Part shown: piece after piece, positions 1 through 11,295 of the stretch
Layout: each line of letters opens with the position of its first letter
Numbering within the stretch: the first letter of the stretch is position 1
Assembly: GCA_034670405.1 (NCBI GenBank)
Contig: JAXDDX010000044.1
Location: forward strand, 2,102,501-2,166,500
Source of the DNA: Hoplostethus atlanticus
Taxonomy: Eukaryota; Chordata; Actinopteri; Trachichthyiformes; Trachichthyidae
Reading direction: 5' to 3'
DNA length: 64,000 nucleotides
Position numbers and translations under genes: made by a program
Notes under the pieces: model-generated
Seen by the model: only the letters and a program-made list of their open reading frames with translations
Database searches by the model: none
Told to the model about the DNA's origin: nothing

Positions 1-757
1 TTTATTTGAGGTAGAGACTAGCTCAAATCAGTAGAGACTAACAACAGATGTACATCCTTCGAAGTCCTTATTCTGCGCCCAACAGCTACGAATCTCCCAT
101 CATTTATTTAGCAGTACTTTACCGCCAACCCGGGTCCTGTTCGCTCTTCTTAGAAAGGTTCTCCAATTTCATCTCGGACTTAGTGACCCGAGCTGATAAT
201 ATTCTCATCGTCGGTGATTTTAACATTCACCTGAATAACTCCGCCGATCCTCTCAGTAAGGCCTTCCTAGATCTTATTGATACTTGCGGCCTCACTCAAT
301 TCGTTAATGAACCAACCCACCCTTGACCTAGTTCTGGCCCGTGGCATACCTGTATCTGCTTTAGTGGTCTCCTCTTATGTGCCCGCCCTATCTGATCACT
401 ATCTCATTAAATTTGAGATCCAACTGACCTGCCCACGCCAAAAGTGTGAAGATACATATATCAGCCTTCGTATTAATGCTACTGCGGCCTCGTTACTATC
501 TGAAAAATTGCCCCGTTTTCTCGCAACCACTCTCTGGTTTCATGTTGGCTCACTTGACAATTTCACCAACGAACTAAACTCTAGCCTTACCAACGCACTT
601 GATTCAATCGCCCTGTTAGTCACTAGAAAACACCACCCTAGGAAATGTGCACCTGTGGTTTACTAACGACACTCGTGCACTTAACAAGTCTGTAGAAAAC
701 TAGAGCGTAAATGGCTATACACGTAAAGGGCTATACAAATAAATGTGATTTGATTTG
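1..757 (+). mobile_element. L2-like LINE remnant, internally deleted
   Basis: Non-LTR retrotransposon fragment that continues off the left edge. The first 300 bases encode part of an apurinic-type endonuclease domain, with the block ILIVGDFNIHL near 205-237. After a small frame change near 320 the next block TLDLVLARG and the catalytic-type SDH motif (SDHYLIKFEI, about 393-422) follow. About 630-710 reads APWFTNDTRAL and RKLERKW in shifting frames, the linker normally found before the reverse transcriptase. The sequence then jumps directly to an L2-type 3' tail (ctatacaaataaatg followed by tgattt repeats, about 731-757), so the whole reverse transcriptase is missing. It is dead. The clade call (L2) rests on the tail and the endonuclease wording; a related clade is possible. 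Confidence 0.75.
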
Positions 758-925
758 AGAGACAGGAAAGATCAGGTGAGAGAGGAGGGATGACATGCGA
801 CATAGGCCGGATTTGAACCCAGGACGCCCCTGTAGGATGTACCTTTTAAACAGTGATGCTCACTTGTCAGTTTTGCTTTTACTAATACTAATACTAATAC
901 TAATACATCTAACCACTACATTTAA
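757..925 (-). mobile_element. tRNA-derived SINE head fragment (probable)
   Basis: Read on the minus strand, this stretch has an A-box-like tgtagtggttagatg (about 906-920) and then a B-box-like gggttcaaatcc (809-820), the two internal RNA polymerase III promoter elements of tRNA-derived SINEs. It is followed by a body resembling a repeat common in percomorph fish (catgtcatccctcctctctc). The A-to-B distance is about 85 bases instead of the usual 30-60, because a (TAATAC)n tract and unrelated sequence lie between them. It abuts the LINE tail directly. Family not named; a coincidental B-box match is the main alternative. Confidence 0.5.
881..906. repeat. (TAATAC)n short tandem repeat
   Basis: Four units of a six-base repeat, located between the two promoter-like boxes of the SINE fragment. 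Likely a microsatellite expansion inside an old insertion. Confidence 0.85.
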
Positions 926-1011
926 AGCAGTGCATGTCAAAGTACTGATCTCTGAGGGCATTATTAAAAACAATACATCACCCAGAAAAGACAGCAGGCC
1001 AATTAACATGT

Positions 1012-2340
1012 TTTTGAGATTCAAGGAGTTTAATTGTCACATACACACACGAGGTGTGTAGTGAAATGCAAAGTGGCAATGCTCAGCAGAAATGTGCAAA
1101 ATAACAGGTTCACACTATTTACAATAGACCAACACAATATTTACAATATTTAAGAGCTCTATATAAAAAAACAACACAATATTTACAATAAGAGCACTTT
1201 ATAAAACAATATAGTAAAAAAAGGGAAAATTGTATGTGTAATATAAATTATAAATTATGTGTAGTCTTTACCTAAGTGTGTGTGTGCATAAGAGGGGCAG
1301 TGTGTGTGTCTTGGTGGGGGCCCTGGTGAGGTCGGAGTTCACAGTCCTGATGGCCTGAGGAAAGAAACTCCGTCTCAGTCTCTCTGTTTTGGCAGCGTGA
1401 CTACGGAGGCGCTTGCCTGACCGCAGCAGCTGAAACAGTCCGTTGTTGGGGTGGTGAGGATCCTTCATGATCCCGCAGGCTCTGGTTCTGCACCTCCTGG
1501 TGTACAAGTCCTGCAGGGTGGGGAGTGTAGTTCCAATAGTGCACTCAGCCGAACGCACTACTCTCTGCAGAGCCTTCCTGTCCTGAGCGGAGCTGTTGCC
1601 AAACCAGGCAGTGATGCTTCCTGTCAGGATACCCTCCACAGCTCCAGAGTAGAAGGACTGAAGGATCCTCCGGGAGACTTTGAATTTCCTCAGTTGCCTG
1701 AGGTGGTAAAGGCGCTGCCTCGCCTTTCTCACCAGAGTGTCAGTGTGTGTGGACCATGTCAGATCTTCGGTGATGTTGACTCCCAGGTATTTATACCTGC
1801 TCACCCTCTCCACAGTAGTCCCATTAATCCCCAGTGGTGAGTACGTCCTCTGTTGTTGTGTCCTCCTAAAGTCCACAATCAGCTCCTTAGTTTTGGTGAC
1901 ATTCAGGAGGAGGCTGTTGTCCTGGCACCAGAGTGACAGATCAGCAACTTCCTCCAGGTAGGCCTTCTCGTCGTTGTTGGAGATCAGGCCCACCACCACT
2001 GTGTCATCCGCAAACTTAATGATGGTGTTGGAGCTGAACCTGGCCACACAGTCATGTGTGTACAGGGAGTACAGTAGGGGGCTGAGGACGCAACCCTGGG
2101 GGGATCCTGTGTTCAGGGTGAGGGGGTTGGAGGTGTGTCTACCCACCCTGACCACCTGGGGCCTGGCGGTCAGGAAGTCCAGGATCCAGGCACACAGGGG
2201 GGTGTTCAGTCCCAGCTCCATCAACTTGCCAGCCAGTCTGGTGGGGACTATGGTATTGAAAGCTGAACTATAGTCAATGAACAGCAGTCTCACATAGCCC
2301 CCCTTCCGGCTGTCCAGATGAGAGAGTGTGGTGTGCAATA
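1012..2340 (-). mobile_element. 5'-truncated Rex1/CR1-group LINE
   Basis: Minus-strand non-LTR retrotransposon. The recognisable protein begins abruptly near 2335, in the middle of the reverse transcriptase, so the 5' half (endonuclease and palm start) is lost, as is usual for incomplete reverse transcription. The 3' end on the minus strand is a short UTR containing repeated acaatatttac units (about 1100-1190) and a terminal motif tgtgacaattaaactccttg (about 1020-1040), similar to Rex1-type tails. The reverse transcriptase frame has no stop, so the insertion is probably fairly young. It sits in opposite orientation to the adjacent L2-like piece. Confidence 0.85.
1268..2335 (-). CDS. LINE reverse transcriptase, C-terminal part
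   Basis: About 356 codons of LINE ORF2 protein from the fingers/palm region to a natural-looking C terminus. Motifs in order: [11 protein letters not shown] (block A, first catalytic aspartate), [17 protein letters not shown] (block B), FADDT (block C, the catalytic DD pair, near 2005-2014), then [11 protein letters not shown] (block D), YKYLGVNI (block E), and the tail blocks [22 protein letters not shown] and [12 protein letters not shown] typical of CR1/L2/Rex1-group elements. The enzyme would copy the element's own RNA at a nicked target. No endonuclease remains on this copy, so it cannot move itself. The open frame extends upstream to 2434, but those codons are flanking sequence without family resemblance. 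Confidence 0.85.
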   Translation of the reverse strand, partial: HTTLSHLDSRKGGYVRLLFIDYSSAFNTIVPTRLAGKLMELGLNTPLCAWILDFLTARPQVVRVGRHTSNPLTLNTGSPQGCVLSPLLYSLYTHDCVARFSSNTIIKFADDTVVVGLISNNDEKAYLEEVADLSLWCQDNSLLLNVTKTKELIVDFRRTQQQRTYSPLGINGTTVERVSRYKYLGVNITEDLTWSTHTDTLVRKARQRLYHLRQLRKFKVSRRILQSFYSGAVEGILTGSITAWFGNSSAQDRKALQRVVRSAECTIGTTLPTLQDLYTRRCRTRACGIMKDPHHPNNGLFQLLRSGKRLRSHAAKTERLRRSFFPQAIRTVNSDLTRAPTKTHTLPLLCTHTLR

Positions 2341-2440
2341 GTACACCACAGTACAATAGTGGTGTGTAAATAGTAAATCTGTCCCGGGCAAACACTGTAC
2401 CTGAACTCACAAGAAAGGACAAAATTCCACACAACCTGAA

Positions 2441-5400
2441 AGTGAATCTTTGGTGAACTAAAGCATGTGTCAGACCTTTAGACGGTGCTTGACAGAATGT
2501 GTCACTCGCTTTGAATCCAAGTCCTTCTCATTGGACTTACTGACACTCTCCTCAAACTCCTAATTGATTTCAGCTGGTATTTCCCGATTTGCCCTTGCGG
2601 GGCATCCTAAAATTAGTTTGCCGTAATACCAAGCATTCCATTTCAGTTCTCTGTTAAACCTACTGTGGTGGACAGAGCAGACAAGATCTCCCACCTGGGT
2701 GGGAGAGGCCCGAAAAGAACTGGTTTTCCAGTGCTTGCCCTTTTACATTAGGGGGGTCGGGAGTTCACGCCCCACTCTTCAACTCTTCAGGCTGGGCTTT
2801 GAACTCCTGACCCACTGGGGGAGAGGCCCTCCATGCACAGTAGCTGCATTTACAAATGCATGCTGACTCCATGCCAGCAAAGCGGAATCGAGAGGGGTCT
2901 GATAACATCTCCCTTTAGAAGGAGCTGTTCAGCCAGCCCTTTGTATTTATGGGCAAGTCTCATGCTTACCCCCAACCATAAATCATGTTAATTGGTTTAC
3001 TGATAAAATGTCTGTCAGGCCCCATTCACATTGTGCTATGGCACCCCCAGTTACTGTTTAATCTTAGTCCTGCAATAGTTCATCTGTTTAACTGACTGGA
3101 GGTGAAGAGGAGTGTAAAAGGGAATTCTCCTCCACATCACAGCACTTGCACGGTGTGATGCAAATGTTAGCCATTGCTTGGTTGACTTGAATGATAAACG
3201 ATGTGGTTTTCAGTTAAAAAGTGACACTGGAGACAATACTTCACTGCAAAAGTCGAATTAGTATTCTTTTGAGAGTTTTTGCAATTTGCTAACAAATCAG
3301 TAGTCAGCCTTTCCAGGTCATCAGACTTTTTTTTTAATAATGAAAAGCTATTTCTTCAAACAAAAACAACTCTATAATTACTATTCCTCATGCACCTTTC
3401 CTCAATATACTGGATGGTTGCTCTATCATTTGTCTAAAGATGGCAATATCTCATTACACCAAACATTCAGCTTCTTCAGGGAGGTGGCAACAAATAAAAA
3501 TTGGCTGAAAAGATGACTGTTTTCTCCACTGATAAGCCATAGCCTGGGTTAAGACTTCTCAGCAAATTGTATTGACTTTCTGGCAAGGACATTGAAGCCC
3601 ACAGGTCTAAACTGTCCCTCGTCAACAGATAGACCACATACAGCCTCTCATTTACCTGTCAGATTAACGTTAGGAGTGACTCTGCTCCAGGCCACATGGC
3701 GAGCAACCAGGAATTGTACTTGGAGAAAAAAACTATTTGTCTCCTAAAATGTCAAAGCTCATTAATCCGCAAAAATCAAGACACTTTAGCAAGCAAGCCA
3801 TACTTTTCCAGCTATGTTTATTTTGTAGAAACGTGTGACAGTAGGCTATAATTAAAGTTTTTACTGTGAAACCTGGTTTAATTTTACTTTATTAAATACG
3901 TGTTGTACATAGGAAAACCAGCTTTTGAACAACACAGAGAGCAGTAGTAGCAGATATTCATGTAAAAGTTTGTTTCCAACGTTTGGAAAGTTTGGATCAT
4001 GTGCACCCATGAGGAGCCTAAGCAATGCAAACATCTACTCTTATTTGTCTGGCGTTGATCTTTGTATGATTAATGGCTTAAAAGGATCCGGGAAAAAAAG
4101 GTCAACTTCAGAGTTGGGGATGGAGCAGCTACACGGGGTAATTAAGACAAGCATGATTAATAACCCCAAGCTGCCACTGTGTTCTGTAAACAAGATGCAG
4201 CCAGATGGGATGCATATTTCGCACATGAATATCGTACACTAGTTTTCCTGAACGTGGGGCGGTACACAATTATTTCAACACTATTTCAAATATGGCCAAT
4301 ATTAGTTTTATTAAAAACACTGCAACAAAACAATGTGATGTATGACGGGAGTGAAGAAACATTTCCATTACCTCGTTGACACCGCAGCATCCATCTGAAA
4401 ATACAATTACAACTCTGACTACACCACCTGAATAGAAAAGTCATTGGAATCAATTTCTCCTGAACTGAACTCTGTCAAGAATGTGGCCCCGGACAAAGTA
4501 GAGTATAACAGCTCCATTATGGAGACTTTCAAGAAGAGCTGTGATGATGTTCTTGAACGAAGGGGGAAAAAGTCTCCCACTCTTATTTGATCCTGTATCT
4601 TTCTGATGCTCTTCTCTCTCTCTCACTCTCACTCTCTCTCCAACAATTTGACTGACAGTATAGAGGGATCAGGTCCAGCTTTCAGGGAAAGCAGGGAGAC
4701 AGGTGTCAAAATGGTCCAGCAAGCAAATCTAACCCTCACTAATCAGCCCTGTTGTTCCTCTACAATCCATGTCTACTCCGCGACTCTCATTCCGTATGAA
4801 AAACAATTACGCCAGTTTGAAGTTGAGCGTGCACTAACTCACCTGTCTCTTCTGATGAGTGTAAAAAACGGAACAAAGAGGGAGGGAGATAGAGAGTAGA
4901 GAGAAAGGGCAGGGAAGGGGAGCAGGGAAGATTTGTAATGTAGAGTACGACATCAGAAGTGGTTGGATATGTTTTTCTTTCTCAGGGCTCCGACAACAGT
5001 AGATCTATCAGGTACTGGATCTATCAGGAACTCCTCAAGCAACAAAAACTAGATTAAGTATAATGCTAAGAAATGTTACACCACAAGATATTACAAGGGA
5101 CAAAACCTCTCAAATCAATATTTTCATAAAAAGGTCCGCTCTCCTTTCATGAACAATATAACACCCCTATAAAGACCAGAGACAGTACAGTGCGCTAGTG
5201 CATCATCAGTGTCCGAGAGCATGTACCATTACTTCAAAGGCAGAAGTACAAGGGAGTTGCGCCGAGCGGGAGGAGGATACGGGAGCTTCACAGAGAACGG
5301 GATGGACAAGGCACCACACGCTCATGTATTGAAATAATAGCTGACAAAGATCCTCAGCATTTGTGTCAGTGTAATGCTCAGTGGCACAAAAAGCAGCGCC

Positions 5401-6369
5401 ACTACCAAACCCTGTCGTTTAATTCATGGTGATGGGCCTGGGACTCTCCGTGGGGCCAAGGAGGCCCACTGATGCGGTCGGCAGTCGGTCCTAATGCACT
5501 GGCTTGATGGGAGATGAGCAAGGGGGAGCGGTCGCAGCCAATGGGTGCTTGCTGAAGTAAGACCACAGTGACAGTTAGCAGCTGTGTGAACTTTCATTCT
5601 CACTCAGCAGGAGCCAGCGCTAAGTAAGAACGTTTGAGAGGTTTGACAGAGGGGTGTCGCAACGCCGTGACGAAGTGGCAACTATGTGTAGACCTCGCCG
5701 AGTTGTTGCGGGTAGGGCAATCTAGTTGACCAATCAGGAGGATGATAGTGATTGCCTCACTTTCATCATTCGTGTCTTTGGTTTAGAGCCAACCAAAATA
5801 TTGATATAACGATGTAACGATATAATCCACGCCATTACTGCTCTTCAACCTTACTGCCAACGTCACCAACTCACATGATAAACAGAAGAGAATGGCTCCT
5901 AACACTGACCTGGATGTTCTGACAAGAACGTTAAAGGGAATGTGTGCTGCCTCAGCTTTATTGATTTTGTCCTGCTGATCATATTAGAAAACTCTAACAA
6001 AAATACTACACTTTAGTGTGTGCAATCCAACCCCCCACAGGAAAAAGAGCAATAAAAAAAAGGAGAAAAAAAAACACAACTCCCTGTATGGCATGGCTTC
6101 ACTTTCAGGGTCAGTAGACTTTCCAAAGTAACAAGCTGAGCATATGCCGCAGCGGTTCCCCCTTATGTCCCAAGAAAGACCCAATTAATTCATCAATCTG
6201 TACTCCTCTGTCACTGCCTAGTGCATTTTAGCCCCTTGCCAGCAGAGCTCCATCCATTACCGGCCAGGTTGTTCAGCTCTCCCCCCCCCACCCCGCCAGA
6301 ACTGCCAAACAGCCAGCCAGGGTGGCTGCTGGGTAATTACACATTGCCTTGACAACGCACATGATTGTT
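2441..6369. other. Intergenic, no gene seen
   Basis: Start of the long desert upstream of znf503. Only short chance open frames are present, with no splice-consistent exon chain or recognisable protein. It includes a (TC)n tract near 4609-4640 and short A runs. The 60-100 codon frames here are unsupported. Confidence 0.6.
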
Positions 6370-6680
6370 TTCCTAGCAGTGTATTACTTCATTAGTACTT
6401 CCCAATATGCCGTATTTTTTAAATGTCACTTTTCGCCCAACTCAGTCCAATCAACGCTCGTCGGTGTATCATAACAATCATTAATAACTGTCACTCGGCG
6501 GCATCAGTTCAACGCCGCGGCTGCCTCATTAGCATGGCCCAGCATTTGTTCTGTGGAGAGGCTGATTATTTTCTACAACAGGCCAGGCCAATTACTTTAG
6601 TGAAATGGTATCACATAAATCAAAACTTAACAAGGTGGCAAATTTGAAGTTATCAGATTCCAAGAGACACCATAACTAAT
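6370..6680. promoter_or_regulatory. Candidate conserved enhancer block
   Basis: Mixed GC/AT stretch with closely packed factor-site-like words (gctgattatt at 6559-6568, ccaattac, cattagcat) and no coding signal. This texture is typical of non-coding elements conserved around developmental regulators such as znf503. Inference only; no alignment was done. Confidence 0.3.
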
Positions 6681-8559
6681 ATGTCACTGTCACCACTGCT
6701 CTCTGCAGGTATGCCGAAGCCATACCAAATATATCATCCCACAGGATCTCCGTGGCTTTCTCTGGGACATTACCATATTCAGAGGTAGTGGTAGTACAAG
6801 TGGTATGAAAATGGAAACGGCATTGCTCAAAACCGGCTGGCTTCGGGGCAGTGGAGAAGGCTGGAACAGATAGAAAGAGAAGGATCCCGCTGTAACGTTG
6901 TTGTTTTTTTCAGGCCATCTCGGGCAATATAGCACGCGGGCCTTCCCTGAGAACGGAGACCTTTCCTTTTACTCTTTACATGATGATGCTCATCCATCAC
7001 GTCACGACAGCTACATCAAACCAACAACAAACATGCAAACCCAGCAGTCTAAAATATGCTGACGCCATGCACAGATACATAAATACAGACTACTTTAGCT
7101 CTGCCTTGAGTGGCTTTTTTCTCTGTTTAAACTAGATTTTCCCATCTACTGGGAATTCCCACAACCCAGAATGTGTGATAAAGTACACTTCTGTCACTTA
7201 GCCAGGTGACATGAGAGGAATTGCAGAAGCTGTATAAATGGGTTTCTGTTTGTTTGCCCTTGTTTCTTCTCCCTCCTCTCACAAAAGCCATGTACAATGA
7301 CCAGTTTTTACTCACTGTTAGTTAGAGAGGGATTACCTCCGACTAAAACATTCACCTCATCTTGATGTTATTTGTGCCATTTGTATCCCACTGTCTGCGG
7401 CGCCGTTTCTGCTCATTTCTCATTTTTAAGTGAGGATTGAGAACAGATGGATGCGAACTCAAAGTTTCTGATCTTTAGCAGAAGTTATGGAGGGTTATCT
7501 TTGGCTGTATATCTCTGCTCTGGCAGCGCTCCCCTGGTGATGAAGGATTAACCACCGCAGCTGTCTCTTCCCCAGGATGATGCAGTGCACTGCTCCCCGA
7601 CACGACAGCATCACTTAATCTTAATGTCCGCTTCTCCAGAGCGGCCGCACAGGACAAAGCCAATCAGCATCACATGCCATGGGGATGGACCTACAGCTTG
7701 GCCCTGGAGTTTCTCACCCTCGCAGGCCTATTCATCAACTTCAGCCACACCAATCCCCGAGTTCTCTTCTCGCAAACCACAGCTGAGCCGGCCAGTGATG
7801 TATAGGACAGGGGGGGCCCGGAGCGCGCAAGAGAACACTTATCAGATTGCACATTATGCACTGCTTTGTGTTCCAGAGGAAAAAAAAAAAAAAAAAAAAA
7901 GAGGGGAGAGAAGTAATGAATGCACTCAGCCTTCCTTCAGCCCAGACCACCTATTTGCTGTGTTTAAAGAGATATCTGCTCAATAGTGCTCCAGCATTAA
8001 GGATGAGGTAGATCTAGAATAATGATCACTGTTCATTTAGATAAATTGCACTCAGGGAATCCATTTGTAAAGATCTGAATTCAGCTGAAAGCGGAGGGGA
8101 GATACTTCATTTGTTCAGCATCCTCACAGTGAACATTACTGGGTGTAAGTGCTTTCAAAGCCATGCATGGGAGAGGTATGTAGGGTATATCTCCCATAAT
8201 CCCATACAGATTGCAGTCTTTATGATATGAAAACACATACAAAAGGGCCTATATAAACCACGTTACTCGTTGACTTGAAAGCAAACAGCAACCCCTTTTC
8301 TTGTGATGTGATGTAAAACATGTAATACTGTTAAAAGTGGGAATGTAAATCAAAGCAATGGCGCACAGGAGGCAACGCATGCGAAGTGAGGCAGATGTAA
8401 AACATTCACAACGGAGCATTGAGAAGAAATATTCATCCAATATCAAACAACTGGGCGAGCATTAAAGCAAAACTGGATACAGATAGCCCAACTTTAAAAT
8501 CAAAGAACTTCAATCAAAGACGATACCACGGTACAAAGCCATATCTGTGTGTTTATCCT
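6681..8559. other. Intergenic, no gene seen
   Basis: Contains a run of 21 A at 7880-7900 that is not preceded by any recognisable processed gene. The roughly 130-codon frame across it is broken into low-complexity lysines and has no family resemblance. Confidence 0.6.
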
Positions 8560-8830
8560 GACCCAGGCTCGTAATATCGCATTATGCTGGATATCATCGC
8601 GACGATCGGCCTTCCCGTGTTGCAATGCGAGCACTTCGCTAACACCAGCCATCAACCCCCATTCTGAAACCGATAATAAAGAGATGACACTTTTATGATA
8701 CCATAATTAACAGCGCTCTAGGATGAAATTAAATCAATATGCCCATCTAATATCATTTTCTCTAGTTATGCAAATCAAACATTCAAAGCCCTTGGAAAGT
8801 GATATGAATTGCTTTCACATTTCAGTTCAC
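8560..8830. promoter_or_regulatory. Candidate enhancer block with octamer site
   Basis: AT-rich block with ccataattaa homeodomain cores (from 8701) and a perfect POU octamer atgcaaat at 8768-8775. Neighbouring POU and homeodomain sites are common in neural enhancers. Conservation is inferred from texture only. Confidence 0.35.
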
Positions 8831-9295
8831 ACATATTATCATATCAGACCTCTTGGGTTTGATGACATGGAGGACGGGGCGAGAGAGAGAGGGAGCGACT
8901 TAACGATGTAAGGACTCTGCTGAAGAGAGTGGCGCAGACTGCTGATTAGCTCGTATACCACACAGGACACACACAGCAGATTAAAACAATCCCGCCCTAA
9001 TCTAAAATAACACAGAGGCATAAACTGTGTATGCCTATATATGGGCCATCAAACCATGGTTGTTTATCAGCATGTGCATGGAACAGTTGCTGTACCGTGT
9101 AGTGTTCTACAGCTTCACAATAAAATACCTTCTACAGCATCACGAGATAAATAACAACTTTTAATTCCCCCGAAACACAGGCTAGTACCCTTTTTAGCAT
9201 CCCTCTATCTCTGCAGTGGGTGAGTTGAAAGTATTAGGCCTTTCCCTTTATGGATATGAGACAAAAGGGAGGCTGTGATGGTTGGGCGCAGACAA

Positions 9296-9344
9296 GGCGG
9301 GTGGGGGTGGTGGGGGTGGTGGCGGTGGAGAGGGGGAGGGGGGC
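9296..9344 (+). repeat. G-rich tract, G-quadruplex candidate
   Basis: A 49-base G-rich, purine-biased tract with at least four runs of three or more G separated by short loops (ggg, ggggg, ggggg, ggggg, gggggg). It fits the G3+N1-7 quadruplex pattern on the plus strand, allowing one loop to absorb GG steps. It lies in the desert, about 16 kb upstream of znf503. Confidence 0.7.
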
Positions 9345-9639
9345 TAATGGCCGTGATTAATGACAATGGGCCAGAGGAGAGCTGGGACACAGGCGCTACA
9401 TATATCATCCCTTCTCATCAGTCTACGCACCTCTGTGGCCCCTTCTCTGCAAACCGGCACACTACAGTAGGAAAAAAAAAAAAAAACCACCTCATCTGCT
9501 CTCAGTCGGCATACCACCGAGAAGCTTCCCTTACCATTCTTTATGGGCCTTGTAGATGATAGGTGAGCAAGGAAATGACATGTAGAATAAGATATAATGA
9601 GTAAAGGGGAGTTTGGTGCGCGTGATCACTCATGTTTTT

Positions 9640-10060
9640 CATGAACTGAATACTTCCCGTGCTTAAGTCACATTTCCAAGGTCTAATCTTCCATAAGGAG
9701 AGAGATGAGTTATTGGCTATTTATGAATAGAAGTGATGATGAATGGTGCTGCATTTATCTGCATAAGTAACTCCGAGGGCCAGCACGAAGGTTCAGGCGG
9801 CTATAATAAACACAGTTTGCACCTAGGGGCAACTCTTTATTTATGAGTCTCTGTGAATAGATATTATGTGGCCATCATAGGTTCCTCTCATTCCCTTGAA
9901 AAGAGGACATGCAATAACTCCAATTTATATATATAATAGCTCCGGAGCTTAAACTTACCAGGCTAACCACCATCCCTGTAATCAAGTCTTGGAGGGTTTA
10001 GTTATGACCAATTAATGGACTATACTCTTATGGGAATTATAACACTCTCGGGGACTTGTG
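9640..10060. promoter_or_regulatory. Candidate conserved enhancer block
   Basis: Non-coding stretch with repeated homeodomain/MADS-like words: ggctataataaac, ctctttatttatgag (twice in similar form), gaccaattaatgg (10009-10021). No coding frame. Inferred from texture and from the context of a developmental gene desert. Confidence 0.3.
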
Positions 10061-10329
10061 GTTTTAATTAGGTGGTACCTCGTTGGATCCTAGTTAATGC
10101 ATCCAACTTACTGAAAACATGGCAAATGAATCCACAATTAACAGAATGAGCCCATGTACTCATTATAAAACTGCTTTTCTGTATAAAGGGATGAAAATAA
10201 GCCACGTAAACTGATTCATCTTCAGCCTGTGATGGGACTACCATATCCTGTGCAGCCTTCCCCCTGCTGGGCCAAAGCAAGTTCCAGCCCCCCCCTGCCT
10301 GACCTCCACAACCCTTCCCCTTCCAGCTT

Positions 10330-10560
10330 CACAGACCTCGCTGCTTTATGATGCTGATTTACGATAAAAATGACTCATCTTTTACAGCAAATCTCTATGT
10401 CAAGTTTACAATCCCCACGACTGAACAGTTTTTATCAATTATACCTGACAAGCACTTTTTATTTTGCGTTCCAGCTTTCCTACGCACGCTCAGAACAGTA
10501 AATAACGTCGGGAGGATTAATGGCCAGGAGAAGATCAATACCTGACAAACTAAATATTAG
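10330..10560. promoter_or_regulatory. Candidate conserved enhancer block
   Basis: Contains atttacgataaaaatgac (Hox/CDX-like site), tttttatcaatta and gaggattaatggcc with no credible protein. Likely part of the same regulatory archipelago. Unverified. Confidence 0.3.
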
Positions 10561-11042
10561 AAAGGAAACTGTAAATCTTGAGCACCCAGACTCACTTTAG
10601 TTCAGTGGGTTCTCTCTACACTTTGAATGTCTGAATGTTTCCATTTCATCCAGGCTCAATGACTTTATGGATACAGATTGTAGTTTCACAATTAATCTGC
10701 TGTAGTTTTGAACCTAAATGATCACTACTATCTTGCACTGAGTCCCTTGGCTTGCATCAGTATATTTTGTTGCATTGGCATACTGTCTTATATATAGTAG
10801 CAATGATACTGGTGGACATAGTAGAGCTCAGGCTAGTTTATTAATAGGACATTTTCTGAGAATAGCTTTTGGGGATAGGCAGCAATATCACACATTACTC
10901 ACCAAGCTTAAACAGGAGGTGAACAGAAGAGAAATTCACAGATTGTCACTTTTCACTCACTTATTTGTTTTCTACAGTATCCCCGAAGTGCAAAACAAAT
11001 TAACAAGTCAGAAAACGACAGAAAAACAGAAAACACAACGAT

Positions 11043-11295
11043 GAACAATGATTCCTCATCGCTGATTGGACGCAGCTGTCTGTCTGTCCGGGAGGAAGGA
11101 AGCGAACAAGTTGTGAACGAACTGCATGAAGAAACTGGGGAAAGACAACCAGAATATGTGTTGGCCTTGTTGTAATAAACTGTTAATTGTAACCTTTTTG
11201 CAGTTTTGCAGGGGGTGTTCTGGGTTATACTGGGTTTCCTTATTCACCCAGTCCAACAGACAGTTTGTCCAATCAGCAACGAGGAATCATTGTTC
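11043..11295. mobile_element. Foldback MITE, about 250 bp
   Basis: The ends are inverted copies: gaacaatgattcctcatcgc at 11043 matches, in reverse complement, the sequence ending at 11295 (cgaggaatcattgttc). The similarity continues inward for about 45 bases (gctgattggac, then ctgtctgt) with several mismatches. The interior (about 11090-11250) has no transposase. This architecture is that of a non-autonomous DNA transposon. I found no clear target-site duplication, so the family is unassigned. The left arm also carries a small nested palindrome, cgatga...tcatcg. Confidence 0.7.

Noticed and set aside
7880-7900. Long A run as the tail of a processed pseudogene
   Set aside because: No gene-like sequence, reading frame or target duplication precedes it.
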